The notes beneath the pieces are model-generated. The model was not told where the DNA came from and did no database searches. It saw only the letters and a program-made list of their open reading frames with translations. 64,000 nucleotides of DNA from Pseudomonas fluorescens. Lineage in GTDB: Bacteria > Pseudomonadota > Gammaproteobacteria > Pseudomonadales > Pseudomonadaceae. The stretch's first letter is position 1. Every line of letters starts with the position of its first letter. This document shows, one piece after another, positions 52,593-62,281 of this stretch. Location: the NCBI RefSeq assembly GCF_040448305.1, contig NZ_CP148752.1, forward strand, positions 5,061,501 to 5,125,500, written 5' to 3'. Both the position numbers and the translations under genes were made by a program.

Positions 52593-52710
52593 TTTAATTC
52601 CTGTTGATGAGGGCGAAGAATACGCCCATCTCCACACCCCAGACGGTGTGGGTTAGTTTCATTTAAAAGAAGCCACCGCAGGACTATGACTGGTCCCCTG
52701 CGGCCTTCTT
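52593..52710 (-). promoter_or_regulatory. rpsA leader with three successive hairpins; the first also looks like a terminator for cmk
   Basis: On the minus strand, in order: GAAGGCCGCAGG / CCTGCGGTGGCTTC followed by TTTT (52708-52665); CCACACC / GGGTGTGG with a short loop (about 52651-52632); GGGCG / CGCCC (52627-52611). The weak SD and ATG follow. Three hairpins before a weak SD are the known arrangement for S1 autoregulation in E. coli. Confidence 0.5.
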
Positions 52711-52712
52711 GG

Positions 52713-53402
52713 TCACCCGGCGATATCGCGAATGGCGATCTCGCTCATGATGCGTTCCAGCACCTGGTCGATGGATAATTCCGTGGAATCCAGCTGTATG
52801 GCGTCAGCCGCCGGTTTGAGCGGGGCTACCGCTCGCTGGGTGTCACGCTCATCGCGCGCACGTATCTCATCTAGCAGACTCGACAGACTAACACCCTCGA
52901 CCTTGCCCTTCAACTGCAAATATCGACGGCGCGCCCTCTCCTCGGCGCTGGCGGTCAGAAAAATCTTCAGCGGCGCGTCAGGAAAAACCACTGTGCCCAT
53001 GTCGCGACCATCCGCCACAAGGCCCGGCGCTTCCTGAAATGCTCGCTGGCGCTGCAGTAGCGCCTCGCGTACAGCCGGCAGCGCAGCCACCTGGGAAGCG
53101 CCGGAACCGACGCTTTCGGTGCGAATGACATCGCTGACTTCATCGCCTTCCAGAATGATGCGTTGCAACTGACCGTCCGTCGCAGCGATGAACTGAACAT
53201 CCAGATGAGCGGCGAGTTTCTTCAGCAGCTCTTCGTTGGTCAGGTCGACACCATGGTTATGCGCAGCGAAGGCCAGCAATCGGTACAACGCACCGGAATC
53301 CAGCAGGTTCCAGCCCAGGCGCTTGGCCAGAATCCCGGCTACTGTGCCCTTGCCCGAACCGCTTGGCCCATCGATGGTGATGACCGGTGCAATGTTGTTC
53401 AC
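52713..53402 (-). CDS. cmk: Cytidylate kinase
   Basis: 229 residues. The GTG start at 53402 overlaps the stop of the upstream fusion gene (GTGA), so translation is coupled; the open frame to 53486 is not used. P-loop ITIDGPSGSGKGTVAGILAKRL, LLDSGALYRLLAF, VADGRDMGTVVFPDAPLKIFLTASAEERARRRY. It phosphorylates CMP and dCMP. It lies between aroA and rpsA, a conserved gammaproteobacterial order. Confidence 0.95.
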   Translation of the reverse strand: MNNIAPVITIDGPSGSGKGTVAGILAKRLGWNLLDSGALYRLLAFAAHNHGVDLTNEELLKKLAAHLDVQFIAATDGQLQRIILEGDEVSDVIRTESVGSGASQVAALPAVREALLQRQRAFQEAPGLVADGRDMGTVVFPDAPLKIFLTASAEERARRRYLQLKGKVEGVSLSSLLDEIRARDERDTQRAVAPLKPAADAIQLDSTELSIDQVLERIMSEIAIRDIAG

Positions 53403-55642
53403 GACTGTGCCTCTTGTGCCACGCGAATACCGACCTGTGCGCACAGCGCCAGGAAATTCGGGAACGACGTCGCGACGTTGGCGCAATCATGAATGCGGAT
53501 CGGCGCACTGGCGCGCAGCGAAGCAACGCTGAACGCCATGGCGATACGGTGATCACCATGGCCGTGTACTTCACCGCCGCCGATCTGGCCGCCGTCGATG
53601 ATGATGCCATCCGGGGTTGGCTCGCACTTGACGCCCAGCGCCAGCAAGCCATCAGCCATGACCTGGATACGATCCGATTCCTTGACCCGCAGCTCTTCAG
53701 CGCCGGTCAGCACGGTGCGCCCTTCGGCGCAGGCCGCGGCGACGAACAGCACCGGGAATTCATCGATAGCCAGCGGAACCAACGCTTCGGGAATCTCGAT
53801 ACCTTTGAGTTTAGCTGCACGTACGCGCAGGTCCGCTACTGGTTCGCCACCCACTTCACGCTGGTTTTCCAGGGTGATGTCGGCGCCCATCAGGCGCAGG
53901 ATGTCGATCACACCGGTACGAGTCGGGTTGATGCCGACGTGCTCAAGCACCAGCTCCGAACCTTCGGCGATCGAAGCAGCCACCAGGAAGAACGCGGAAG
54001 ACGAGATATCGCCCGGCACTTCAATGTGGGTCGCGGTCAGCTTGCTGCCGGATTCGACCGATGCGGTCGCACCGTTGACCGAAACCGGGTAGCCGAAACC
54101 GCGCAGCATGCGCTCGGTATGGTCGCGGGTCGGAGCAGGCTCGGTAACCGTGGTCTTGCCTTCGGCGTACAGGCCGGCCAACAGCAGGCAGGACTTAACC
54201 TGGGCACTGGCCATCGGCATGGTGTAGGTCAAACCTTTGAGCTTGTTGCCACCACGGATAACCATCGGCGGACGACCTTCGGCGGCGGTTTCGATCACCG
54301 CGCCCATTTCACGCAGCGGATTGGCCACGCGATTCATCGGGCGCTTGGACAGCGAAGCGTCGCCGGTCAGGGTGCTGTCGAAGTTCTGAGCAGCCAGCAG
54401 GCCGGACAGCAGACGCATCGAAGTACCGGAGTTACCCAGGTAGATCGGGCCCGGTGCCGGCTTCAGGCCATGCAGGCCAACGCCGTGAATGGTCACGCGA
54501 CCGTGGTGCGGACCTTCGATGACCACGCCCATGTCACGGAATGCCTGCAAGGTCGCCAGGGCATCTTCGCCCTCCAGGAAACCTTCGACTTCGGTGACGC
54601 CTTCGGCCAGGGAGCCAAGCATGATCGAACGGTGGGAAATCGATTTGTCACCCGGTACGCGAATCCGACCGGACAGGCGGCCACCAGGTTGAGCCAGGAA
54701 AATCAGATCGTTGGAATTCATAGCGTCCACATAGGCCCTGCGGGCCAGGATTTTACTGAAATGCTCGCGGGCAACCCGGGCGCGAGTGAAAACGCCCAAC
54801 AATTGGTGCCCATCCCCTGCATCGACCGCGTCGCGCAAGGCGTCGAGATCGCTGCGAAATGTATCGAGTGTGCGCAGGACAGCTTCGCGGTTGGCGAGGA
54901 AGATGTCGTGCCACATCACCGGGTCGCTTCCGGCGATTCTTGTGAAATCGCGGAAACCGCCCGCAGCGTAACGGAAGATCTCAAGATTTTCATTGCGCTT
55001 GGCCAGTGAGTCGACCAAACCGAACGCCAGCAAGTGCGGCAGATGGCTGGTCGCGGCCAGCACTTCGTCGTGACGCTCGACCTGCATGTGCTCGACATCG
55101 GCACCCAGTTCGCGCCACAAACGGTCGACTACCGCCAAGGCTGCCGGATCGGTCTGACCCAGCGGCGTCAGGATCACTTTGTGGCGGCGGAACAGTTCGG
55201 CGTTGGAAGCCTCCACCCCACTCTGCTCGGAACCGGCAATCGGGTGCCCCGGCACGAAGCATGATGGCATCTTGCCAAATGCTTCGGTGGCCGCACGCAC
55301 CACATTACCCTTGGCACTGCCGACATCGGTCAGGATCGCCTGCCCCAGATCCATGCCCGCCAGACGCGCGAGCACTTTTTCCATGGCCAGGATCGGCACC
55401 GCCAATTGGATGACGTCGGCGCCCTGACAAGCAACGCCCAGGTCTTCCTCGCAGCGATCCACCACACCCAACTCGACCGCGAGCTTGCGTGATTGTGGAT
55501 CGAGATCGACCCCGACCACTTCGCGGCACAGACCGCTTTCACGCAAACCCTTGGCAAACGAACCGCCAATCAACCCGAGACCGACCACCACCAGGCGACC
55601 GATCATAGGTTCAGCAGATTGCAGCGCAGTGACATCAACCAC
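53399..55642 (-). CDS. Prephenate dehydrogenase / EPSP synthase fusion (TyrA-AroA)
   Basis: 747 residues if translation starts at the GTG at 55642; an ATG at 55606 (MIGRLVVVG) is the alternative. The N-terminal half is prephenate/arogenate dehydrogenase: VVVGLGLIGGSFAKGL, TDVGSAKG, PGHPIAGSEQSGVEAS, LPHLLAF. The C-terminal half (from about residue 310) is 3-phosphoshikimate 1-carboxyvinyltransferase: GDKSISHRSIMLGSLAEG, YLGNSGTSMRLLSG, RVKESDRIQVMADGL. The GTG start overlaps the hisC stop. The fusion is normal in Pseudomonas and joins the chorismate and tyrosine branches. Confidence 0.95.
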   Translation of the reverse strand: MVDVTALQSAEPMIGRLVVVGLGLIGGSFAKGLRESGLCREVVGVDLDPQSRKLAVELGVVDRCEEDLGVACQGADVIQLAVPILAMEKVLARLAGMDLGQAILTDVGSAKGNVVRAATEAFGKMPSCFVPGHPIAGSEQSGVEASNAELFRRHKVILTPLGQTDPAALAVVDRLWRELGADVEHMQVERHDEVLAATSHLPHLLAFGLVDSLAKRNENLEIFRYAAGGFRDFTRIAGSDPVMWHDIFLANREAVLRTLDTFRSDLDALRDAVDAGDGHQLLGVFTRARVAREHFSKILARRAYVDAMNSNDLIFLAQPGGRLSGRIRVPGDKSISHRSIMLGSLAEGVTEVEGFLEGEDALATLQAFRDMGVVIEGPHHGRVTIHGVGLHGLKPAPGPIYLGNSGTSMRLLSGLLAAQNFDSTLTGDASLSKRPMNRVANPLREMGAVIETAAEGRPPMVIRGGNKLKGLTYTMPMASAQVKSCLLLAGLYAEGKTTVTEPAPTRDHTERMLRGFGYPVSVNGATASVESGSKLTATHIEVPGDISSSAFFLVAASIAEGSELVLEHVGINPTRTGVIDILRLMGADITLENQREVGGEPVADLRVRAAKLKGIEIPEALVPLAIDEFPVLFVAAACAEGRTVLTGAEELRVKESDRIQVMADGLLALGVKCEPTPDGIIIDGGQIGGGEVHGHGDHRIAMAFSVASLRASAPIRIHDCANVATSFPNFLALCAQVGIRVAQEAQS

Positions 55643-56747
55643 GAGCCAGAACCCTGGTCAGCGCTTCGAGGAAGCGGCTGTTCTCTGCTGGCAGGCCAAT
55701 GGTGATGCGCAGGTGGTTCGGCATGCCGTAGTTGGCCACCGGACGCACGATCACACCTTCACGCAGCAGGCCCTGGAACACCGGGGCCGCGACCTGACCG
55801 AGATCGACACAAATGAAATTGCCCCTGGACGGAATCCAGCTCAGCCCCAGCTCACGGAAACCGGCTTCCAGTTGCTGCATGCCGGACTCGTTCAACTGAC
55901 GGCTTTGCGCCAGATACTCTTCGTCCTTCAACGCCGCACAGGCCGCGGCCAAGGCCAGGCTGTTGACGTTGAACGGCTGGCGTACACGGTTCAGCACGTC
56001 TGCGACCACCGCCGTGGACAAGCCATAACCCACGCGCAGCGCTGCCAGGCCATAGGCCTTGGAGAAGGTACGGGAAACCAGCAGGTTCGGATAAGCCGCC
56101 AGGAAGTCCAGGCCGTCCGGCAGATCGCTGCCTTCGGCGTATTCGATGTAAGCCTCGTCCAGCACGACCAGCACATGCTCCGGCACATCCTGCAGGAATT
56201 CGTCCAGCGCCTCGGCGTCGAACCAGGTCCCGGTCGGGTTGTTCGGGTTGGCGATGAACACCACACGGGTATTGGCATCGATCGCCGCCAGCATGGCAGG
56301 CAGGTCATGCCCCCAATCCTTGGCTGGAACCACCTTGGCCTGTGCGCCGACCGCCTGAGTGGCAATCGGGTAGACCGCGAACGCATGCTCGCTGAACACG
56401 GCATTCAGGCCCGGCGCCAGATAGGCACGCGCAACCAGCTCCAGGATGTCGTTGGAACCGTTGCCCAGCGTGACCTGGTCGAGTTCGACGCGGCACTGCT
56501 CGGCCAACAGGCTCTTGAGCGCAAAACCGTTGCCGTCCGGATAACGGGTCAGCTCGGGCAGCGCATCGCGAATCGCCGCCAGCGCCTTGGGGCCAGCGCC
56601 CAGCGGGTTTTCGTTGCTCGCCAGTTTGACGATGCTGGCTGGATCGAGGTCCAGCTCACGCGCCAGTTCGTCCACGGGCTTGCCCGGAACGTAAGGCGAA
56701 AGTTGTTGCACGCCCGGCTGTGCCAGAGCGAGGAAATTGCCACTCAT
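55635..56747 (-). CDS. hisC: Histidinol-phosphate/aromatic aminotransferase (HisC2)
   Basis: 370 residues, class I/II PLP enzyme. KLASNENPLGAGPKA, GNGSNDILELVARAYL, FIANPNNPTGTWF, VVLDEAYIEYAEG and the PLP lysine Lys230 in SRTFSKAYGLAALRVGYG. It is located between pheA and the tyrA/aroA fusion, so it probably serves aromatic amino acid transamination as well as, or instead of, histidine synthesis. Confidence 0.92.
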   Translation of the reverse strand: MSGNFLALAQPGVQQLSPYVPGKPVDELARELDLDPASIVKLASNENPLGAGPKALAAIRDALPELTRYPDGNGFALKSLLAEQCRVELDQVTLGNGSNDILELVARAYLAPGLNAVFSEHAFAVYPIATQAVGAQAKVVPAKDWGHDLPAMLAAIDANTRVVFIANPNNPTGTWFDAEALDEFLQDVPEHVLVVLDEAYIEYAEGSDLPDGLDFLAAYPNLLVSRTFSKAYGLAALRVGYGLSTAVVADVLNRVRQPFNVNSLALAAACAALKDEEYLAQSRQLNESGMQQLEAGFRELGLSWIPSRGNFICVDLGQVAAPVFQGLLREGVIVRPVANYGMPNHLRITIGLPAENSRFLEALTRVLARG

Positions 56748-56760
56748 TTGCTACCGCCCC

Positions 56761-57855
56761 TTAGAGAACTGCTTTCGGGTAGGAACCCAGCACCTTGAGT
56801 GCCACTGCTTCCTGACTGATCTTTTCCAGCACACCTTTGACCAGCGGGTCACGATGATGGCCGACGAAGTCGATGAAGAACACGTAGGTCCATTTACCGC
56901 TGCGCGACGGACGAGTCTCGATTCGCGTCAGGTCGATGCCATTGTCGTGGAACGGCACCAACAACTCGTGAAGCGCACCCGGCTTGTTGCTCATCGAAAC
57001 GATGATCGAGGTCTTGTCGTCGCCAGTCGGCGGCACTTCCTGGTTGCCGATCATGAGGAAGCGCGTGGAGTTATCCGGACGGTCCTCGATTTTCTCGGCC
57101 AGACGGGTCAAGCCATACAGGCCGGCCGCCATATCGCCGGCAATCGCCGCCGAGTTCCACTCACCCTTGACCCGTTTGGCCGCTTCGGCGTTGCTGGACA
57201 CCGCCACGCGCTCGACATTCGGGTAATGGGCGTCCAGCCACTTACGGCACTGGGCCAGTGACTGGGCGTGGGAGTAGATGCGGCTGATGCTGTCCGTCTT
57301 GGTGTTTTCACCGACCAACAGGTGATGGTGGATACGCAGCTCGACTTCACCGCAGATCACCATGTCATGTTCGAGGAAGCTGTCGAGGGTGTGGTTGACC
57401 GCGCCTTCAGTGGAGTTTTCCACCGGCACCACGCCAAAATTCACCGCACCGGCTGCCACTTCACGGAACACTTCGTCGATCGCCGCCATCGGCTTGCTGA
57501 TCACGGCGTGGCCGAAGTGTTTCATTGCGGCGGCTTGAGTGAACGTACCTTCAGGGCCGAGGTAAGCCACTTTCAGCGGCTGCTCGAGCGCCAGGCACGA
57601 AGACATGATTTCGCGGAACAACCGCGCCATTTCTTCGTTGCCCAGCGGCCCCTGGTTACGCTGCATGACACGCTTGAGCACCTGAGCTTCACGCTCAGGA
57701 CGATAGAACACCGGCACTTCGCCTTCGGCCAGCGAGGCCATCTTTACTCGCGCGACTTCCTGGGCGCAGCGCGCACGCTCACTGATCAGCTCCAGGACCT
57801 TTTCGTCCAGGGCATCAATGCGCAGGCGCAGTGCCTTGAGTTCTTGCTCAGACAT
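56761..57855 (-). CDS. pheA: PheA chorismate mutase / prephenate dehydratase
   Basis: 364 residues with three domains: an AroQ chorismate mutase (1-90, LRLRIDALDEKVLELISERARCAQEVARVK), prephenate dehydratase (about 95-270, VAYLGPEGTFTQAAAMKHFG, GVVPVENSTEGAVNHTLD, DNSTRFLMIG with the TRF motif) and a C-terminal ACT regulatory domain (SIIVSMSNKPGALHELLVPFHDNGIDLTRIETRPSR). It makes phenylpyruvate, with feedback by phenylalanine expected through ACT. The ATG overlaps the serC stop by 1 nt. Confidence 0.95.
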   Translation of the reverse strand: MSEQELKALRLRIDALDEKVLELISERARCAQEVARVKMASLAEGEVPVFYRPEREAQVLKRVMQRNQGPLGNEEMARLFREIMSSCLALEQPLKVAYLGPEGTFTQAAAMKHFGHAVISKPMAAIDEVFREVAAGAVNFGVVPVENSTEGAVNHTLDSFLEHDMVICGEVELRIHHHLLVGENTKTDSISRIYSHAQSLAQCRKWLDAHYPNVERVAVSSNAEAAKRVKGEWNSAAIAGDMAAGLYGLTRLAEKIEDRPDNSTRFLMIGNQEVPPTGDDKTSIIVSMSNKPGALHELLVPFHDNGIDLTRIETRPSRSGKWTYVFFIDFVGHHRDPLVKGVLEKISQEAVALKVLGSYPKAVL

Positions 57856-58940
57856 TAGCCGTGTTCCTTCTCGAACTCTGCCATGTACGAAACCAGCGCA
57901 TTGACCGCGTTGATGTCGACGGCGTTATAGATGGAGGCGCGCATGCCGCCCACGGAACGGTGCCCCTTGAGGTTCAACAGGCCACGCTCGTCGGCACCGA
58001 CCAGGAACGGCTTGTCCAGACGATCATCAGCCAGGCGGAACGGCACGTTCATCCACGAGCGATCCGACTTGTTGATCGGGTTGCTGTACAGGCCGCTGGC
58101 ATCGATGAAGCCATACAGCGTGCGCTGCTTGACTTCGTTGAGCTTGCCGATGGCTTCTACGCCGCCCTGCTCCTTGAGCCACTCGAACACTAGGCCGGAC
58201 AAATACCAGGCCAGGGTCGGCGGGGTGTTGTACATCGAACCGTTATCGGCCGCGACCTTGTAGTTGAGCATGGTCGGGCAAATGGAGCGCGCATGACCCA
58301 GCAGGTCTTCGCGAACGATGTTGACGACGATGCCGCTCGGACCGATGTTTTTCTGGGCACCGGCGTAGATCATGCCGAAACGCGAAACATCTACCGGGCG
58401 CGACAGGATGTCCGAAGACATGTCGGCCACCAGTGGAACATCGCCGGTTTCCGGAATCCATTGGAATTCCAGGCCGCCGATGGTTTCGTTCGGTGCGTAG
58501 TGAACGTAGGCCGCGTCTTTCGACAGCTTCCATTCGTTCTGGCCGGGAATGGCGAAGTAGTCGTAAGGTTTGGCGGTGCCGGCAACATTGACGTGGCCGT
58601 AGCGCGAAGCTTCTTCGATGGCTTTCTGCGACCAGATACCGGTGTCGATATAGTCGGCAGAGCCGGTTTCCGGCAACAGGTTCAGAGGAATCTGAGCAAA
58701 TTGCTGGCTGGCGCCACCTTGCAGAAACAGCACTTTATAGTTCGAGGGGATATTCAGCAGATCACGCAGATCCTGCTCGGCCTTGGTGGCGATGGACACG
58801 AACTCATCGCTGCGATGGCTCATTTCCATGACCGACAGACCCTTGCCGTGCCAGTCGAGGAGTTCACCCTGGGCGCGCTGCAGGACAGCTTCGGGAAGCG
58901 CCGCAGGACCGGCACAGAAGTTATAGGCTCTCTTGCTCAC
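57855..58940 (-). CDS. serC: Phosphoserine aminotransferase
   Basis: 361 residues from the GTG at 58940 (VSKRAYNFCAGPAALP); a TTG two codons upstream is less likely. PLP-enzyme motifs: NFCAGPAALPEAVL, FLQGGASQQFAQIPLNLL, VADMSSDILSRPVDVSRFGMIYAGAQKNIGPSG with PLP-binding Lys197, and a C-terminal GGMRASIYNAV. It makes 3-phosphoserine for serine and is also used in pyridoxal phosphate synthesis. Between gyrA and pheA, as usual in Pseudomonas. Confidence 0.96.
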   Translation of the reverse strand: MSKRAYNFCAGPAALPEAVLQRAQGELLDWHGKGLSVMEMSHRSDEFVSIATKAEQDLRDLLNIPSNYKVLFLQGGASQQFAQIPLNLLPETGSADYIDTGIWSQKAIEEASRYGHVNVAGTAKPYDYFAIPGQNEWKLSKDAAYVHYAPNETIGGLEFQWIPETGDVPLVADMSSDILSRPVDVSRFGMIYAGAQKNIGPSGIVVNIVREDLLGHARSICPTMLNYKVAADNGSMYNTPPTLAWYLSGLVFEWLKEQGGVEAIGKLNEVKQRTLYGFIDASGLYSNPINKSDRSWMNVPFRLADDRLDKPFLVGADERGLLNLKGHRSVGGMRASIYNAVDINAVNALVSYMAEFEKEHG

Positions 58941-59022
58941 ATCCAATCTCGCTCTGATTTGGTGGTATCACGCAATAAATCACATTATCAGCCGACACCG
59001 GGTCCCTGTTGAAACAGGGGTC

Positions 59023-59109
59023 TGTGGGAGCGAGCCTGCTCGCGATTGCATCACCGCGATACTTCAGACGTACCGCGGCGCCTGCATCGCGAGCAGGCTC
59101 GCTCCCACA
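59023..59109. repeat. REPIN
   Basis: Inverted REP cores at 59023-59045 and 59087-59109 in the gap between gyrA and serC. Confidence 0.9.
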
Positions 59110-59150
59110 AGGGATCTCCAGTGGTGTCGATATTTCGTTACGGACAAACA

Positions 59151-59180
59151 ACAAGGGGGCGAATTTTCATCCGCCCCCTG
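59151..59180 (-). terminator. Probable terminator after gyrA
   Basis: Stem AGGGGGCG / CGCCCCCT with a 10-nt loop, followed by the T-rich run TTGTTGTTTG on the minus strand, about 10 nt past the gyrA stop. Confidence 0.7.
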
Positions 59181-59189
59181 CTTACCCGC

Positions 59190-61844
59190 TTATTCCTGTG
59201 GTTCTTCGTCAGCGGCGGCGTCGAGTTGCTGGTCTTCGGCAACGTCGTCGATCACGACTTCACCGACAAACCCTTCACCCTCTTCACCTTCCAGCTCTTC
59301 ACCCTCGACTTCCGACGGCTCCTGAACCCGCTCCAGCCCGACCAGTGTTTCGTCGTTGGCCAGTTTGATCAGGGTCACGCCCTGGGTGTTACGACCCAGG
59401 CTGGACACTTCGTCGACACGGGTGCGCACCAGGGTGCCCTGGTCGGAAATCAGCATGATCTCCTCGCCATCGAGTACCTGGACCGCACCGACCAGACGGC
59501 CGTTACGTTCGTTGCTGACCATGGCGATAACGCCCTGACCGCCACGCTTGTACTCAGGGAACTCGGTGATCGCCGTGCGCTTGCCGTAGCCACGCGCCGA
59601 AGCGGTGAGGATCTGGCTGCCTTCTTCCGGGATCAGCATGGAAATCAGCTTCTGCCCTTCCGGCAGACGCATGCCGCGCACACCGCGGGCGGTACGGCCC
59701 ATGGCGCGAACGTCGGATTCCTTGAAGCGGGTAACCTTGCCGCCGTCGGAGAACAGCATCACTTCGCGCTCGCCATCGGTGATGGCCGCGCTGATCAATA
59801 CGTCGCCTTCATCCAGCTCCAGCGCGATCAGGCCGACGCTGCGTTGACGGCTGAAGGATTCCAGCGGGGTCTTCTTCACGGTGCCGTTGGCGGTGGCCAT
59901 GAAGATGTAGTGACCTTCGGTGTATTCCTCGACCGGCAGCATGGTGGTGATGTATTCACCATCATCCAGCGGCAACAGGTTGACCAGCGGACGACCACGG
60001 GCAGCGCGGGACGCTTCTGGGATTTCGTAGGTTTTCAGCCAGTACACCTTGCCCTTGCTGGAGAACAGCAGCAGCGTGGTGTGACTGTTGGCAACCAGCA
60101 GGTGAGCGATGTAGTCCTCATCCTTGACGCCGGTCGCCGACTTGCCTTTACCGCCACGACGCTGGGCCTGGTACGCAGCCAGCGGCTGGGTCTTGGCGTA
60201 GCCACCGTGGGAAATGGTCACGACGCGCTCTTCTTCCGGGATCATGTCACCCAGGGTCAGGTCGAGACGGGCATCAAGGATTTCGGTACGACGCACGTCG
60301 CCGTACTCGGCGCGAATCACTTCCAGCTCTTCGCGGATCACTTCCATCAGGCGCGTGGCGCTGTTGAGGATGCGGATCAGCTCGCCGATCTGGTTGAGGA
60401 TCTCTTGATACTCGGCCAGCAGTTTTTCGTGTTCCAGACCGGTCAGGCGGTGCAGACGCAGCTCCAGAATGGCTTGCGCCTGCTCTGGCGACAGGAAGTA
60501 CTTGCCGTCGCGCAGACCGTATTGCGGATCGAGGTTTTCCGGACGGCACGAATCGGCGCCGGCACGCTCGACCATTGCCACCACGGCCGAGGATTCCCAA
60601 GGGGTGCTGATCAGCGCTTCCTTGGCTTCCGACGGCGTTGGCGACGCCTTGATCAGGGCGATGACCGGGTCGATGTTCGACAGGGCAACCGCTTGACCTT
60701 CAAGGATGTGACCACGCTCGCGCGCCTTGCGCAGTTCGAACACGGTACGACGGGTCACCACTTCACGGCGGTGACGAACGAAGGCTTCCAGCAGGTCCTT
60801 GAGGTTCAGGATCCGCGGACGGCCGTCGATCAGCGCGACGATGTTGATACCGAACACTGCTTGTAGCTGGGTCTGGGCGTAGAGGTTGTTGAGGATGACC
60901 TCAGGCACTTCGCCGCGACGCAACTCGATCACGACGCGCATACCGTCCTTGTCGGACTCGTCGCGCAGTTCGGTGATGCCTTCAAGCTTCTTCTCTTTGA
61001 CCAGCTCGGCGATCTTCTCGATCAGACGCGCCTTGTTCAACTGGTAAGGGAGCTCGGTGATGACGATCTGCTGACGGCCACCGACCTTGTCGATGTCTTC
61101 GATCATCGAGCGGGCGCGCATGTAAATGCGCCCGCGACCGGTGCGATAAGCTTCGATGATGCCGGCGCGACCGTTGATGATCGCGGCGGTCGGGAAGTCC
61201 GGACCGGGGATGTATTGCATCAGTTCATCGACGGTCAGCTCGGGGTTGTCGATGAGCGCCAGGCAACCGTCGATGACTTCACCGAGGTTGTGCGGCGGAA
61301 TGTTGGTCGCCATGCCCACGGCGATACCGCTGGAGCCGTTGACCAGCAGGTTGGGAATACGGGTCGGCATGACCGCCGGGATCATTTCGGTGCCGTCGTA
61401 GTTCGGCACCCAGTCCACGGTTTCTTTATGCAGGTCAGCCAGCAACTCATGCGCCAGCTTGGTCATGCGCACTTCGGTGTATCGCATGGCCGCGGCGTTG
61501 TCGCCGTCCACCGAACCGAAGTTGCCCTGGCCGTCTACCAGCAGGTAGCGCAGGGAGAATGGCTGTGCCATCCGAACGATGGTGTCGTACACCGCGGTAT
61601 CACCGTGCGGGTGATACTTACCGATCACGTCACCGACAACACGGGCAGATTTCTTGTACGGCTTGTTGAAGTCGTTGCCCAGCTCGCTCATCGCGAACAG
61701 CACGCGCCGGTGCACGGGCTTCAAGCCATCGCGCGCATCCGGCAGTGCCCGCCCGACAATTACGCTCATCGCGTAGTCGAGGTAGGACTGCTTCAGCTCG
61801 TCTTCGATATTGACCGGGAGGATTTCTTTGGCCAGTTCGCCCAT
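59190..61844 (-). CDS. gyrA: DNA gyrase subunit A
   Basis: 884 residues from the ATG at 61844; the open frame to 61940 is leader. The N-terminal breakage-reunion domain has the active-site Tyr122 in DGDNAAAMRYTEVRM. The quinolone-resistance region reads GKYHPHGDTAVYDTIVRMAQ, with Thr83 and Asp87 as in the susceptible form. The C-terminal beta-pinwheel carries the GyrA-box QRRGGKGKSA. A long acidic C-terminal tail (VEGEELEGEEGEGFV...) ends the protein. With GyrB it introduces negative supercoils. Its stop faces a terminator; serC follows after a REPIN. Confidence 0.97.
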   Translation of the reverse strand: MGELAKEILPVNIEDELKQSYLDYAMSVIVGRALPDARDGLKPVHRRVLFAMSELGNDFNKPYKKSARVVGDVIGKYHPHGDTAVYDTIVRMAQPFSLRYLLVDGQGNFGSVDGDNAAAMRYTEVRMTKLAHELLADLHKETVDWVPNYDGTEMIPAVMPTRIPNLLVNGSSGIAVGMATNIPPHNLGEVIDGCLALIDNPELTVDELMQYIPGPDFPTAAIINGRAGIIEAYRTGRGRIYMRARSMIEDIDKVGGRQQIVITELPYQLNKARLIEKIAELVKEKKLEGITELRDESDKDGMRVVIELRRGEVPEVILNNLYAQTQLQAVFGINIVALIDGRPRILNLKDLLEAFVRHRREVVTRRTVFELRKARERGHILEGQAVALSNIDPVIALIKASPTPSEAKEALISTPWESSAVVAMVERAGADSCRPENLDPQYGLRDGKYFLSPEQAQAILELRLHRLTGLEHEKLLAEYQEILNQIGELIRILNSATRLMEVIREELEVIRAEYGDVRRTEILDARLDLTLGDMIPEEERVVTISHGGYAKTQPLAAYQAQRRGGKGKSATGVKDEDYIAHLLVANSHTTLLLFSSKGKVYWLKTYEIPEASRAARGRPLVNLLPLDDGEYITTMLPVEEYTEGHYIFMATANGTVKKTPLESFSRQRSVGLIALELDEGDVLISAAITDGEREVMLFSDGGKVTRFKESDVRAMGRTARGVRGMRLPEGQKLISMLIPEEGSQILTASARGYGKRTAITEFPEYKRGGQGVIAMVSNERNGRLVGAVQVLDGEEIMLISDQGTLVRTRVDEVSSLGRNTQGVTLIKLANDETLVGLERVQEPSEVEGEELEGEEGEGFVGEVVIDDVAEDQQLDAAADEEPQE

Positions 61845-62281
61845 GAGAAGCCTGATTCCTTTTTCTGGTGAAACTTCGTCAGGACCAACGAAGCTCGCCG
61901 CTGCAGGCTCAGTGCCATGCATTGGCTTACAACAAATCAACGAGTTATGCCATGGATCTGCGCAGTACGGGTCGCCACTTCGGGCAACCCTGGAAACCGC
62001 CGGATGTTATCACAAGAGCCGCCACGCACCTATCCCCCAGATGCGCATGGAGAGTAGTTAGTTGACCGGTGACAGGCTTGAAGGGGACGAGAGAGGCTTA
62101 GAGCCGTTTTGAAAGGGGAATTCAGGGCAGGATCTGGCTGATTCGTGGGCTTTGAGGGCCTCTTCGCGAGCTGGCTCGCTCCCACAGTGGTTCTTTATTG
62201 TGCCGACAATTGCGGTCACACCTCGATCAACTGTGGGAGCGAGCCTGCTCGCGATGGCGATTCCTCAGACGCCAGCGATGA
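61845..62281. promoter_or_regulatory. Gap upstream of gyrA, with a REPIN
   Basis: 437 nt between gyrA (start 61844) and mtnA (stop 62282), both on the minus strand. The gyrA promoter must be in the left part (about 61845-62100), but I cannot point to a certain box. The right part holds the REPIN at 62163-62254. No gene is visible. Confidence 0.45.
62163..62254. repeat. REPIN
   Basis: Inverted REP cores at 62163-62186 and 62232-62254; the left copy has GAGCTGGCTC in place of GAGCAGGCTC. Confidence 0.88.

Noticed and set aside
59046..60866. 606-codon plus-strand ORF opposite gyrA
   Set aside because: Antisense shadow of gyrA, with no domain features.
61583..61598. Quinolone-resistance mutation in gyrA
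   Set aside because: The region reads GDTAVYDT with Thr83 and Asp87, the susceptible sequence.
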